From the NCBI RefSeq assembly GCF_000519185.1, contig NZ_JAFA01000008.1, forward strand, positions 1 to 64,000: a DNA stretch of 64,000 nucleotides, given 5' to 3'. A model generated the notes under the pieces. It did no database searches, was not told the DNA's origin, and saw only the letters and a program-made list of their open reading frames with translations. A program made the translations under genes and the position numbers. Source of the DNA: Paraburkholderia nodosa DSM 21604. Its GTDB lineage: Bacteria > Pseudomonadota > Gammaproteobacteria > Burkholderiales > Burkholderiaceae. Shown here one piece after another: positions 17,566 to 26,733 of the stretch (the first letter of the stretch is position 1; every line of letters starts with the position of its first letter).

Positions 17566-17579
17566 TTGACATAGATCAA
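17566..17579. promoter_or_regulatory. FNR/ANR-like box upstream of the flavoprotein gene
   Basis: TTGACATAGATCAA matches TTGAT-N4-ATCAA at nine of ten fixed positions. It sits 56 bp upstream of the flavin oxidoreductase ATG and just beyond the terminator of the aldehyde dehydrogenase gene. Confidence 0.6.
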
Positions 17580-17581
17580 AC

Positions 17582-17616
17582 AAAAACGCGGATCTCTGTA
17601 AAGAAATCCGCGTTTA
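17582..17616 (-). terminator. Terminator of the aldehyde dehydrogenase gene
   Basis: A 10-bp perfect stem (17584-17593 with 17606-17615), a 12-nt loop, and T5 on the minus strand, 60 bp past the dehydrogenase stop. Confidence 0.75.
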
Positions 17617-17675
17617 TGACTTGCATCAACACGTCGCATTAAAAGATTTGCGATAGCGCGCGACGAGATGCCTCA

Positions 17676-19109
17676 TCAGCCCTTCGGCACCTTGAACTGC
17701 ATCGACTTGTATTCGAGGTACTCCTCGAGGCCGTATGCGCCGTTTTCGCGGCCGTGTCCCGACTGCTTGAAGCCGCCGAAGGGCGCGGCCATGTTCCAGG
17801 CGCCGCCGTTGATGTCGATCTGGCCCGTACGGATGCGGCGCGCCACGCGCATCGCGCGCTCGTCGCTGCCGGCCCAGACCGCGCCGCCGAGGCCGTAGAG
17901 CGAGTCGTTGGCGATCGCCACGGCGTCGTCTTCGTCCTTCGCCGTGAGGATCGTCAACACCGGGCCGAAGATCTCCTCCTGCGCGATGGCGGCGTCGCGC
18001 GGTACGCGGCCGAACACGGTCGGCTTCACGAAGAAGCCCTGCGTCACGCCTTCCGGCATGCCGGGGCCGCCCGTCACGAGCTCGGCGCCGTCGGCCATGC
18101 CGCGCTCGATGTAGTGAAGCACGCGCTCCTGCTGCACTTTCGAGGCGAGCGGGCCGAGCTTCGCTTTCTCGTCGCGCGGATCGCCCACTTTGAACGCCTC
18201 GGCGGCCTGCTTCGCGAGGTCGCGCGCTTCTTCGTAACGCGACTCCGGCACGATCATGCGCGTGTGGGCCGAGCAGGTCTGCCCCGAGTTGAGGAAGCAC
18301 GCGCCCACCGTGCCTTTCACGGCGGCCGCGAAGTCGGCGTCGTCGAGCACGACGGCGGCCGACTTCCCGCCCAGCTCCAGCGCGACGCGCTTGACCGTGG
18401 CCGACGCGACTTCCGACACGCGTTTGCCCGCACGCGTCGAGCCAGTGAACGACACCATGTCGACGTCCGGATGGCGCGCGAGCACCTCGCCCACCACCGG
18501 ACCGTAGCCCGTCACGAGGTTGAACACACCCGCGGGCAGGCCGGCTTCGTGGATGGCCTCGGCGAGCACGAATGCGTTCAGCGGCGCGACCTCGGAAGGC
18601 TTGAGCACGACGGTGCAGCCGGCGGCGAGCGCGGCGGCGACCTTGAGCGTGATCTGGTTGAGCGGATAGTTCCACGGCGTGATGGCCGCGACGACGCCCA
18701 CCGGTTCGCGCACGACGAGCGAGTTGCCCACGCGCGCCTCGTACTGGAACTCGCTTGCGAGCTGCGCGTAAGCGCCCCAGTTGTAGACCGGGCCGCCCAC
18801 CTGGATCGCGCGCGCGAGCTTGAGCGGCATGCCGACTTCGCCTGCGATCAGCTGCGCGAGTTCGTCGGTGCGGGCCTTGAGATTTTCGGCGATTTTCTGC
18901 AGATACGCCCCGCGCTCGGCGGCGGGCGTCGCGGCCCAACCGTCGAAGGCGGCGCGCGCGGCGGCGACGGCCGCTTCGGCGTCGGCTTCAATGCCCTCGG
19001 GGATGCGGCCCATCACCGTCTCGGTGCCCGAATCGATCACGTCGATCGTGCCCTTGCCGTGCGGGGCGACCCATTGGCCGTTGATGTAGAACTGCGCGTA
19101 GTCGTTCAT
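17676..19109 (-). CDS. NAD(P)-dependent aldehyde dehydrogenase
   Basis: A 477-residue ALDH-superfamily enzyme. Motifs: [23 protein letters not shown] (cofactor loop), ELGGKSA (general-base Glu), NSGQTCSA (catalytic Cys) and EEIFGPVL. It oxidises an aldehyde to an acid; the substrate is not evident. It resembles the broad BADH/unspecific group rather than a pathway-specific member. The start MNDYAQF at 19109 is set by a GGAG site 8 bp upstream. It stands alone between its terminator and a divergent secreted-protein gene. Confidence 0.92.
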   Translation of the reverse strand: MNDYAQFYINGQWVAPHGKGTIDVIDSGTETVMGRIPEGIEADAEAAVAAARAAFDGWAATPAAERGAYLQKIAENLKARTDELAQLIAGEVGMPLKLARAIQVGGPVYNWGAYAQLASEFQYEARVGNSLVVREPVGVVAAITPWNYPLNQITLKVAAALAAGCTVVLKPSEVAPLNAFVLAEAIHEAGLPAGVFNLVTGYGPVVGEVLARHPDVDMVSFTGSTRAGKRVSEVASATVKRVALELGGKSAAVVLDDADFAAAVKGTVGACFLNSGQTCSAHTRMIVPESRYEEARDLAKQAAEAFKVGDPRDEKAKLGPLASKVQQERVLHYIERGMADGAELVTGGPGMPEGVTQGFFVKPTVFGRVPRDAAIAQEEIFGPVLTILTAKDEDDAVAIANDSLYGLGGAVWAGSDERAMRVARRIRTGQIDINGGAWNMAAPFGGFKQSGHGRENGAYGLEEYLEYKSMQFKVPKG

Positions 19110-19306
19110 GGGCGGTGCTCCTGTCTCCGTGTTTGTTGGTGTCTGCGACGTTCGCTTGCATGAGCGGCGCGGGCGTCGAGGCCCGCGCGGCGACAACGTT
19201 GCATTCTAGCTTGGTTGACGATTACGTAAAGTGCGACTCGCGGTTGGCTTCGGGGCGGCTATCGCGCCCTTATACTGCTGCTCACCTGGGCTGTCCCTCT
19301 CGATCG

Positions 19307-20050
19307 ATGAAACGCACCCTGCTTTGTGTCGCCGCAAGCCTTGCCCCGCTACTCGCGCATGCAGGCTGCCAGGATCATGTCAAGACGTGGGCGCAGCAGT
19401 TGCATCCGGACCGCGCATTCGATGTGAAGCTAGCGAAGTGCAAGGTATGGCCGGCGAACACGGCGCTTACGATTGCGGCGCTGCCGCTCGGGAATCCCGC
19501 AGACAAGGACGGTGGCGGCGGCGCGGATCTCGAAGTGCTGGTCGCCGATACCGCAACAGGTGCGATCGTGGCGCATCAGTTTCAGCAAGCGGCGATCCAC
19601 TATGAGGCGGACCATTACTTCGACGGCGTGGAGATCGATACGGCGCGCTATCAGCTTACGCCTGCTCAGCACGCCTTCGGTGTGAGAGTGAAGTCGTCGG
19701 GAGGTTACCCGGTCGACATGTCCGGGGTGACGACGCTCAGCCTTTATCTGCTGGACGGTTCGCGTTTGCACACGGTGCTGGACCGCTTGATTGCGACGGA
19801 CTGGTACACCAGTCGCGACGGCGCATGCGAATCCGACTCGACGGCGACGACGCGCACGCTCGCGCTGGGCCCGGCGCAGGGCGATCAATACGTGAAGCTC
19901 CAGTTGAACGAAAAGACGACCGCGCAGAACGTCAGCAGCGACGGGGAACACTGCACGATGAGTAACTCGCCAGCAAAACACCGCAGCTTCACGCTCGACT
20001 ACCGCGATGGCGAGTATCGCATACCCGACGATCTGCGCCATACGGATTAA
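19307..20050 (+). CDS. Secreted protein of unknown function
   Basis: A 247-residue periplasmic or secreted protein with a signal peptide (about 1-19, ending LLAHAG). The mature chain has scattered Cys (GCQDH, AKCKVW, ACESD, EHCTM), allowing disulfides, and beta-rich segments such as YPVDMSGVTTLSLYLLDGS. I do not recognise the family, though beta-proteobacteria carry similar hypothetical proteins. It is divergent from the aldehyde dehydrogenase and convergent with ybiT. No strong ribosome site is visible, so the start rests on the signal peptide. Confidence 0.7.
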   Translation: MKRTLLCVAASLAPLLAHAGCQDHVKTWAQQLHPDRAFDVKLAKCKVWPANTALTIAALPLGNPADKDGGGGADLEVLVADTATGAIVAHQFQQAAIHYEADHYFDGVEIDTARYQLTPAQHAFGVRVKSSGGYPVDMSGVTTLSLYLLDGSRLHTVLDRLIATDWYTSRDGACESDSTATTRTLALGPAQGDQYVKLQLNEKTTAQNVSSDGEHCTMSNSPAKHRSFTLDYRDGEYRIPDDLRHTD

Positions 20051-20071
20051 GCCGCGCTTTGCCTGCCACAA

Positions 20072-20107
20072 AAACAAAACGGGCGACGCTCACGCGCCGC
20101 CCGTTAT
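20072..20107. terminator. Terminator between secreted-protein gene and ybiT
   Basis: An 8-bp perfect stem (20078-20085 with 20098-20105). The minus strand continues TTTTGTTTTTG, so it mainly ends ybiT transcription; the plus-strand tail is weaker. Confidence 0.75.
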
Positions 20108-20136
20108 CATTTCACGCCTCGATCAGCGATCGAAAC

Positions 20137-21729
20137 TTATTGCAGCCCCTGGCTGGCAAGGAAGTCCTCGTAGTTGCCGCTGTAGTCCTTGACCGCGCCG
20201 TCGGGTTTCACCTCGATGATGCGGTTGGCGAGGCCGTTCACGAACTCGCGGTCGTGCGACACGAAAATGAGCGTGCCTTCGAACTTTTCGAGCGCGATCT
20301 GCAGCGATTCGATCGATTCCATGTCCATGTGGTTCGTGGGCTCGTCCATGAGCAGCACGTTGTGGCGGCCGAGCATCAGCTTGCCCCAGATCATGCGGCC
20401 CTTCTCGCCGCCCGACAGCACCTTGACCGACTTCCTGATGTCGTCTGCATTGAAGAGCAGACGGCCCAGCGTACCGCGCACCGACTGCTCGTCGTCGCCT
20501 TCCTGGCGGTACTGATCGATCCAGTCCATCAGCGTGACGTCGGCGGGGAACTCTTCGTACGTGTCCTGCGGCATGTAGCCCACATTCGCGTTCTCCGCCC
20601 ACTTCACCGAGCCGTTATCGACGGCCAGGTTGCCGAGCAGCGAGCGCAGCAGCGTGGTCTTGCCCGCGCCGTTCTCGCCGATGATCGCGATACGCTCGCC
20701 CGGCTGCACGCTGATGCTGAGCTTGTTGAAGATGCGGCGCTCATACGTCTTCGTGATCTCTTCCGCGACCACGACGATGTTGTGCAGCTTCTTCTCGAAC
20801 TCGAAGCGGATGAACGGGTTCTGTCGCGACGAAGGCTTGAATTCCTCGATCTTGATCTTGTCGATCATCTTCAGACGGCTGGTGGCCTGGCGCGCCTTCG
20901 ACTTGTTCGCCGAGAAGCGGCGCACGAAGTCCTGCAGGTCGGCCACGCGCTCCTTCGCCTTGGCGTTGGCGTTGGCCTGACGCTCGCGCGCCTGCGCCGA
21001 AGCGAGCATGTAGTCGTCGTAGTTGCCCGGGTAGATCTTGAGCGTGCCGTAGTCCATGTCCGCCATGTGCGTGCAGACCTGGTTCAGGAAGTGTCGATCA
21101 TGGGAGATGATGATCATGGTCGAGTTGTACTCGTTCAGAACATCTTCCAGCCAGCGGATCGAGTTGATGTCGAGGTTGTTGGTCGGTTCGTCGAGCAGCA
21201 GTACGTCCGGCTTCGAGAACAGCGCCTGCGCGAGCAGCACGCGCAGCTTCCAGCCCGGCGCCACGCCGCTCATCGGCCCATTGTGGAAATCCGTGCCGAT
21301 GCCGATGCCGAGCAGCAGTTCGCCCGCGCGCGCTTCGGCCGTGTAGCCGTCGTACTCGGCGAACTTCGCTTCGAGTTCGGCGGCATGCATGTAGTCGTCG
21401 TCGGTGGCCTCGGGGTTCGCGTAGATCGCGTCGCGCTCGGTCATCGCGGCCCACATTTCGGTATGGCCCATCATGACGACGTCGAGCACGCGCACGTCTT
21501 CGTACGCGAACTGGTCCTGGCGCAGCTTGCCCAGACGCACGTTCGGCTCGAGCATGACGTTGCCCGAACTCTGCTCGAGATCCCCACCGAGGATCTTCAT
21601 GAACGTGGATTTGCCGCAACCGTTCGCGCCGATCAGGCCATAGCGGTTGCCTTCGCCGAATTTGACCGAGATGTTCTCGAACAAGGGCTTCGGCCCGAAT
21701 TGCATGGTGATGTTGGCGGTAGAGAGCAC
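20137..21729 (-). CDS. ybiT: ABC-F family ATPase YbiT
   Basis: A 530-residue soluble protein with two ABC domains and no membrane segment, typical of ABC-F translation factors acting on the ribosome. Domain 1: GANGCGKST, a degenerate signature ([18 protein letters not shown]), [11 protein letters not shown]. An interdomain linker rich in Arg/Lys ([16 protein letters not shown]) follows. Domain 2: [36 protein letters not shown]. The unusual first signature and the linker match E. coli YbiT rather than EttA, Uup or YheS. Monocistronic with its own terminator. Confidence 0.93.
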   Translation of the reverse strand: MLSTANITMQFGPKPLFENISVKFGEGNRYGLIGANGCGKSTFMKILGGDLEQSSGNVMLEPNVRLGKLRQDQFAYEDVRVLDVVMMGHTEMWAAMTERDAIYANPEATDDDYMHAAELEAKFAEYDGYTAEARAGELLLGIGIGTDFHNGPMSGVAPGWKLRVLLAQALFSKPDVLLLDEPTNNLDINSIRWLEDVLNEYNSTMIIISHDRHFLNQVCTHMADMDYGTLKIYPGNYDDYMLASAQARERQANANAKAKERVADLQDFVRRFSANKSKARQATSRLKMIDKIKIEEFKPSSRQNPFIRFEFEKKLHNIVVVAEEITKTYERRIFNKLSISVQPGERIAIIGENGAGKTTLLRSLLGNLAVDNGSVKWAENANVGYMPQDTYEEFPADVTLMDWIDQYRQEGDDEQSVRGTLGRLLFNADDIRKSVKVLSGGEKGRMIWGKLMLGRHNVLLMDEPTNHMDMESIESLQIALEKFEGTLIFVSHDREFVNGLANRIIEVKPDGAVKDYSGNYEDFLASQGLQ

Positions 21730-21927
21730 AGCGCGTCCCGGTAAGTAGATCGACGAAAAACCTGTAATTTTAGCAGGTTATGCCACTTCGCGCGCGAGTT
21801 CCAGCCGCGCGGACAGCTCTGCTGCGCGCAGCATGACACGGCAAGAAGTGAGCAATGTGAAGGCCGCCATGCACGCCGGTTACAACGGGGCCGCATCGCC
21901 TGCGAGACCTTCGCGCGGTCGATCCGC

Positions 21928-22827
21928 TCAAGCTTCGCCGGTGCGCGGCGTCTGCAGGACGTCGATGAAACCCGAAAAATCGGCCTGCGCGAGGCCCATG
22001 GCTGCTGCCAGACGCAGCAATTGCTGGACCGTGCCCGAGACGGGCATGGGCGTGCCGGTCTGCGCGGCCGCTGCGGCGATCGTGTCCACGTCTTTCTGAA
22101 ACGTCTTGAGCGCGCCGATGGATTCGAGCCCGTCTTGCGTCATGCGCGGCACGAACGTCCGCAGCAACGTCGAATCGGCCCAGCCGCCCGCGAGCGCGTC
22201 GGGCAGCTTCGACGCGTCGATGCCGCTGCGCCGCGCGAGGCTAACCGCTTCGGCAATCGCGGCGACGGTGGCCGTGACGATGGCCTGGTTGCACAGCTTG
22301 GTGGTCTGACCCGCGCCCACGCCACCCATATGGGTCACGCGCGCCGCGTAGGCGCCAAGGATCGGCGTAACGGCTTCCACGTCCGTCGCTGTGCCGCCCG
22401 CCATGATCGCCAGCGTGCCGTTCTGCGCGCCCGCCACGCCGCCCGAAACCGGCGCGTCGACCCAACCCACGCCGAATGCCGCCGCACGCTCTGCGAGCCT
22501 GCGCGTCGCGTCGGGAGGAATGCTCGAATGATCCACGATGCGGCGCACGCGCACGCTCGCGCCGGGCGCACCGGCCAGGAGCCCGTGCTCGCCGAACACC
22601 ACCTGCTCGACCGCCGCCGCATCGGCGACGCACAGCAACACCACGTCGGCCTCGCGCGCCAGCTCGCCGGGCGTCGCGGCCACCTGCGCGCCATCGGCGA
22701 TCAGCGCCTCGGCCTTCGCCGGCGAGCGGTTCCATACGCGCACTGCGTGCCCGGCGCGCAGCAAATGACCGATCATCGGCGCGCCCATCAGCCCCGGTCC
22801 GCAAAACCCCAATACCTGACCGCCCAT
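21928..22827 (-). CDS. Beta-hydroxyacid dehydrogenase (3-hydroxyisobutyrate DH family)
   Basis: A 299-residue NAD(P)-dependent oxidoreductase. GPGLMGAPMIGHLLRAGH is the N-terminal dinucleotide fold, DAPVSGGVAGAQNGTLAIM the substrate loop, and GAGQTTKLCNQ contains the catalytic Lys. The family includes 3-hydroxyisobutyrate dehydrogenase, tartronate semialdehyde reductase (GlxR) and GLYR-type reductases, which I cannot separate here. A tartronate semialdehyde role would suit the glyoxylate-producing island nearby, but no linkage shows this. A GGAG site precedes the ATG. Confidence 0.85.
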   Translation of the reverse strand: MGGQVLGFCGPGLMGAPMIGHLLRAGHAVRVWNRSPAKAEALIADGAQVAATPGELAREADVVLLCVADAAAVEQVVFGEHGLLAGAPGASVRVRRIVDHSSIPPDATRRLAERAAAFGVGWVDAPVSGGVAGAQNGTLAIMAGGTATDVEAVTPILGAYAARVTHMGGVGAGQTTKLCNQAIVTATVAAIAEAVSLARRSGIDASKLPDALAGGWADSTLLRTFVPRMTQDGLESIGALKTFQKDVDTIAAAAAQTGTPMPVSGTVQQLLRLAAAMGLAQADFSGFIDVLQTPRTGEA

Positions 22828-23016
22828 CTCGTTCGTCTCCTGTCGATCGCCGTTGCGCTTTCACGCCTGCAAAACGGGCACGTCGAATGCTCGTTTTCGC
22901 GAGAGGCGCCATGATAACCGGCGCCGGGCTTCTCTCATCTTTGCCCTTGCGCCCCGGTCCGTTACCTATACTCGATTGACGCGCCGACGCCGCGCGACCC
23001 ACGAGGAGACACTGTT

Positions 23017-23226
23017 ATGAACGACCACGTCTACAAGCAGATCGAACTTACCGGCTCGTCCAAGGAATCCAGCGACGACGCCATTCGCTGCGCCATCGCG
23101 CGGGCGTCGAAGACGCTGCGTTACCTGCACTGGTTCGAGGTCGTGGAAACGCGCGGCCTGATCGAAAACGATCAGGTCTCGCACTGGCAGGTCACGATCA
23201 AGGTCGGTATACGCCTCGACGACTGA
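23017..23226 (+). CDS. Dodecin flavin-binding protein
   Basis: A 69-residue dodecin, one beta-alpha-beta-beta unit forming a dodecameric flavin store. Matches include [19 protein letters not shown] at the N-terminus, an aromatic WFEV stacking position near residue 40, and [12 protein letters not shown] at the C-terminus. The GAGGAG ribosome site is 12 bp upstream. Cytosolic flavin buffering is the family role. It is divergent from the dehydrogenase gene. Confidence 0.93.
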   Translation: MNDHVYKQIELTGSSKESSDDAIRCAIARASKTLRYLHWFEVVETRGLIENDQVSHWQVTIKVGIRLDD

Positions 23227-23282
23227 CGCGGCGCGGCTTCGCGCCGCGTCGGCGCCACGTCTTTGCGGACGGCCATCAAGGC

Positions 23283-23323
23283 AAAACGGCTGCGCGAGCC
23301 TCGCCGGCTACACACAGCCGTTT
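23283..23323 (-). terminator. Possible terminator after the BMP-type binding protein gene
   Basis: A 9-bp perfect inverted repeat (23284-23292 with 23315-23323) with a long 22-nt loop and a TTTT tail on the minus strand, 80 bp past the gene stop. The large loop makes it weaker than the others here. Confidence 0.4.
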
Positions 23324-23402
23324 CGCGTACGCACGTCGAAATCGTACGAAGAATGCGCTCGCACCCGCGCCGTGTCAGGCGGCGCGAGCGCCCGACTCAT
23401 GC

Positions 23403-24488
23403 TTACTTCGGCAGCGAGCCGTCCACGCCTTCGACGTACCAGTTCAGGCGTTGCAGTTCCGGGTCGGTCAGCGTCTTGCCGGCCGCAATCTTGACTGCGC
23501 CCGTCTGATCCTTGATCGGGCCCGTGAAGACGTCCCACTTGCCGCTCGCGATCTGTTCGCGCTTCGCGGCGACGGCCTTTTGCGCGTCGGCCGAAAGCTC
23601 GGACGTGTTGACGTCGCCGAGATCGACGGCCTTTTGCGGAATGCCCCACCACACGGGGTCGTTCTTCCACTTGCCATCGAGCACCTGCTGGATCGCCGCG
23701 ACGTAGTACACGCCCCAGTTCGCCTCGACCGAGCCCAGGTGCGCGTGCGGGCCGAACTTCTTCATGTTCGAATCCCAGCCGAACGCGTGGACTTTCTTCT
23801 CTTCGGCGGTGGCGAGCGTGGCGCTCGAATCGGTGTTTTGCAGCAGCACGTCCGCACCCTGGCCGATCAGCGTTTCGGCGGCCTGCTTCTCCTTGCCCGG
23901 ATCGAACCAGCTGTTGATCCAGATGACCTTGGTGTGCACCTTCGGATTCACCGAGCGCGCGCCGAGCGTGTACGCGTTGATGTTGCGCACGACCTCGGGA
24001 ATCGGCACGGAGGCGACGAAACCGAGTGTGTTGGTCTTCGTCGCGTAACCCGCCGCGACGCCCGCGAGATAGGCGCCCTGATACATGCGCACGTCATAGG
24101 TGCCGAAGTTCGGCGCCTTCTTGTAGCCCGTTGCGTGCAGGAACACGGTGTCCGGGAAATCCTTCGCCACCTTGAGCTGGAAGTCCTGATAACCGAAGCT
24201 CGTGCCGAAGATGATCTTGTTGCCCTTGTTCGCGAGATCGCGGAACACGCGCTCCGAATCCGCCGATTCCGGCACGTTTTCCACGCGCGTGATCTTGATC
24301 TTGTTGCCGAACTTCTGCTCGGCGACTTTCGAGCCCTGATCGTGCGCGAAGGTCCAGCCGGCATCGCCCGGATTGCCGAGGTAGACGAACGCGACGCCCG
24401 GCGCATCGGCGGCGTGAGCCGCAGGCGCGAGGGCCGCCGTGCCGCACGTGGCGGCGACGGCGAAAGCGGTCAGGATGGTTTTTTTCAT
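23403..24488 (-). CDS. BMP-family ABC transporter substrate-binding protein
   Basis: A 361-residue periplasmic binding protein with a signal peptide (about 1-26, ending AHA). The mature start VAFVYLGNPGDAGWTFAHDQG is typical of the Bmp/PnrA-like family, which binds purine nucleosides or related bases. Other marks: FGTSFGYQDF and RMYQGAYLAGVAAGY. It is the 3' gene of a minus-strand set (ATPase, two permeases, binding protein). Synteny with 8-oxoguanine deaminase and urate genes suggests an oxidised purine or nucleoside ligand; that is inference. Confidence 0.9.
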   Translation of the reverse strand: MKKTILTAFAVAATCGTAALAPAAHAADAPGVAFVYLGNPGDAGWTFAHDQGSKVAEQKFGNKIKITRVENVPESADSERVFRDLANKGNKIIFGTSFGYQDFQLKVAKDFPDTVFLHATGYKKAPNFGTYDVRMYQGAYLAGVAAGYATKTNTLGFVASVPIPEVVRNINAYTLGARSVNPKVHTKVIWINSWFDPGKEKQAAETLIGQGADVLLQNTDSSATLATAEEKKVHAFGWDSNMKKFGPHAHLGSVEANWGVYYVAAIQQVLDGKWKNDPVWWGIPQKAVDLGDVNTSELSADAQKAVAAKREQIASGKWDVFTGPIKDQTGAVKIAAGKTLTDPELQRLNWYVEGVDGSLPK

Positions 24489-24560
24489 CGTGGATCTCCT
24501 GTCGTGGATTGGGAACGGCGAGCGTTCAAGGCGTGTTGGTTAGCATTCCGGATAATTGGA

Positions 24561-24602
24561 CCCACCTGGGCGGCCCCACCTGGGCGGCCCCACCTAGGCG
24601 GC
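24561..24602. repeat. Three tandem 14-bp repeats spanning a stop codon
   Basis: The unit CCCACCTGGGCGGC occurs at 24561-24574 and 24575-24588, then as CCCACCTAGGCGGC at 24589-24602. The single G-to-A-type difference in the third copy creates the TAG stop of the permease gene (minus strand, 24594-24596). The array therefore runs from the last codons into the intergenic space. Confidence 0.9.
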
Positions 24603-25523
24603 CCCAAAGAACGGCTTGCCGAGCGAAGCCGGCGCGTTCAGGCGGATCGTGTTCGGGTTGCGCGAGATGAGCACGAGCACGACGATCGTCGCGACATACG
24701 GCAACATGGCCAGGAACTGCGTGGGCACCGGCACGCCCACGGCCTGCGCATAGAACTGCGCGCCCGTGACCGCGCCAAAGAGCAGCGCGCCGATCAATAG
24801 GCGGCCCGGGCGCCACGTCGCGAACACGACCAGGGCGAGCGCGATCCAGCCACGCCCCGCCGTGATCTGCTCCTGCCACAAATGCAGTTGCACCACGGAG
24901 TAGTAGCTGCCCGCGAGGCCTGCCATTGCGCCGCCGAACGCCGTTGCGCCATAGCGCACGCCGATCACGGGAAAGCCCACTGAATGCGCGACCTGCGGCG
25001 ACTCGCCCACCGAGCGCAGCACGAGCCCGGCGCGCGTGCGATAGAGGAACCAGCCGACCACGGCGAACATGATGAACGCGAGGTAGTCGACAGGCGTGAG
25101 GCTAAAGAACGCCTGCCCGACCACGGGCAGTTGCGAGAGCCCCGGAATCGGCCAGGGGGCGATGGTCGCCGACGTGGCGGCCGAGGTATACGGCTTGCCC
25201 ACATACGCCGAGAGCCCGACGCCGAAGATCGTGAGCGAGAGGCCCGTTGCGACCTGGTTGGCCAGCATCGTGAGCACGAGGAAGCCGAACAGCAAGGCCA
25301 TGACGATTCCTGCGACCATGCCCGCAACGAGGCCGACCCAGGGACTGCCAGTTATGGTCGTGACCGCGTAGCCCGTGACGGCGCCCATCAGCATCATGCC
25401 TTCGACGCCGAGGTTGAGCACGCCCGACTTCTCCGTGACGAGTTCGCCCACGCCCGCGAACATGAGCGGAATGGCGGCGGTGACGGCGCTCGAGGCGAGC
25501 GAGCTGGCTTGCTGGATATCCAT
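24594..25523 (-). CDS. BMP-type ABC transporter permease (second permease)
   Basis: A 309-residue inner-membrane permease of the branched-chain/BMP nucleoside type with about eight to nine helices. [23 protein letters not shown] is the family hallmark. It pairs with the upstream permease. The start MDIQQASS at 25523 was chosen as typical of the family; an in-frame ATG at 25571 would overlap the preceding gene by 11 bp and neither has a strong ribosome site. Its stop codon lies inside a 14-bp tandem repeat. Confidence 0.88.
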   Translation of the reverse strand: MDIQQASSLASSAVTAAIPLMFAGVGELVTEKSGVLNLGVEGMMLMGAVTGYAVTTITGSPWVGLVAGMVAGIVMALLFGFLVLTMLANQVATGLSLTIFGVGLSAYVGKPYTSAATSATIAPWPIPGLSQLPVVGQAFFSLTPVDYLAFIMFAVVGWFLYRTRAGLVLRSVGESPQVAHSVGFPVIGVRYGATAFGGAMAGLAGSYYSVVQLHLWQEQITAGRGWIALALVVFATWRPGRLLIGALLFGAVTGAQFYAQAVGVPVPTQFLAMLPYVATIVVLVLISRNPNTIRLNAPASLGKPFFGAA

Positions 25524-25560
25524 GTCGTGTGGCCCGTTTGATTGTTCTGGATTGCGCTGG

Positions 25561-26667
25561 TCAGTTCGCAACCGCGACCGGATGACGGCGGCGCACGCGA
25601 TAGTTTACGAAGAGGTCCGCGCCGAGCAGGCAGAACAGCAGCAGCCCCTGGAACACGCCGGAAAGCGCCTGCGGCAATTGCAGCGATGTCTGCACGGCTT
25701 CGCCGCCCAGGTAGAGCAGCGCCATCAAGAGGCTCGCGAGCACGATGCCGACCGGGTGCAGGCGCCCCACGAACACGACGATGATCGCCGTGAAGCCGTA
25801 GCCCGGCGACCACGTCGCCTGCAGCTGGCCGATGGGGCCGGCAATCTCGCCCATGCCCGCCAGGCCCGCGAGGCCGCCGGACAGCAGCAGCGAGGTCCAG
25901 ATCGTCTTTTTCTCCGAGAAGCCCGCGTAGCGCGCCGCGAGCGGCGCGAGACCGCCCACGCTCATGCGATAGCCCGCGAAGCTGCGGCGCATGAAGAGCC
26001 ACACGAGCGGAATGGCCGCGAGCGTCAGGAAGATCGATGCGTTCAGGCGCGTGCCGCGCAGCCAGTGGATACGCCAGTCGCCGCCGAAGGTCGGAAAGAG
26101 CGCGTCGCCGCTGAACATTTCGGAGAGCGGAAAGTTCATGCCTTGCGGGTCGCGCCACGGACCGCTTACGAGCCAGATCAGCAGTTGCGTGGCGACGTAG
26201 GTGAGCATCAGGCTCGTGAGGATCTCGTTGGTGTTGAAGCGGCTCTTGAGCCACGCGGGAATCGCCGCCCACGCCATGCCGCCCAGCACGCCCGCGAACA
26301 TCATCAGGAAGAGGATCCACCAGCCCGTGGCTTGATCGAAATAGATCGCCACGCCGCTCGCCGCGATGCCGCCCAGCACCATCTGCCCTTCCGCGCCGAT
26401 GTTCCACACGTTGGCGCGATACCCCGCCGCGAGACCGAGCGCGATCAGGCATAGCGGCGAGGCCTTGAGCAGGAGCTCGGACCAGCCGTTGATGCTCGAA
26501 AGCGGTTCGATGAAGAACGCGTGCATCGCCTGCAAGGGATCGCGGCCCACGAGGCCGAAGATCAGGAAGCCGATGGCGAGCGTGAGCAGCGCCGCAATCA
26601 GCGGCACAGCGATGCGCACCGTGCGCGACGGCGTCGTGCGGGCTTCGAGTCGGTACGGGAAGATCAT
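25561..26667 (-). CDS. BMP-type ABC transporter permease (first permease)
   Basis: A 368-residue inner-membrane permease with the conserved GLAAGYRANVWNIGAEGQM motif of nucleoside/BMP importers and about nine hydrophobic segments. With the second permease it makes a heterodimeric channel fed by the BMP binding protein and driven by the double-ABC ATPase 66 bp upstream. It ends 37 bp before the next permease start. Confidence 0.9.
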   Translation of the reverse strand: MIFPYRLEARTTPSRTVRIAVPLIAALLTLAIGFLIFGLVGRDPLQAMHAFFIEPLSSINGWSELLLKASPLCLIALGLAAGYRANVWNIGAEGQMVLGGIAASGVAIYFDQATGWWILFLMMFAGVLGGMAWAAIPAWLKSRFNTNEILTSLMLTYVATQLLIWLVSGPWRDPQGMNFPLSEMFSGDALFPTFGGDWRIHWLRGTRLNASIFLTLAAIPLVWLFMRRSFAGYRMSVGGLAPLAARYAGFSEKKTIWTSLLLSGGLAGLAGMGEIAGPIGQLQATWSPGYGFTAIIVVFVGRLHPVGIVLASLLMALLYLGGEAVQTSLQLPQALSGVFQGLLLFCLLGADLFVNYRVRRRHPVAVAN

Positions 26668-26733
26668 GGTCGTGAAGTAGGTGGCCGGTCTGGGGTGGTC
26701 GATGGGCTTGCGCGTGTTGTTATGGGTCGCCTG

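Noticed and set aside
23228-23248. GC-rich hairpin after the dodecin gene
   Set aside because: Strong stem but no T tract on either strand, so I do not call it an intrinsic terminator.
24526-24879. 117-codon minus-strand frame through the 14-bp repeat
   Set aside because: Overlaps the permease gene in another frame and is open only because of the repeat and high GC.
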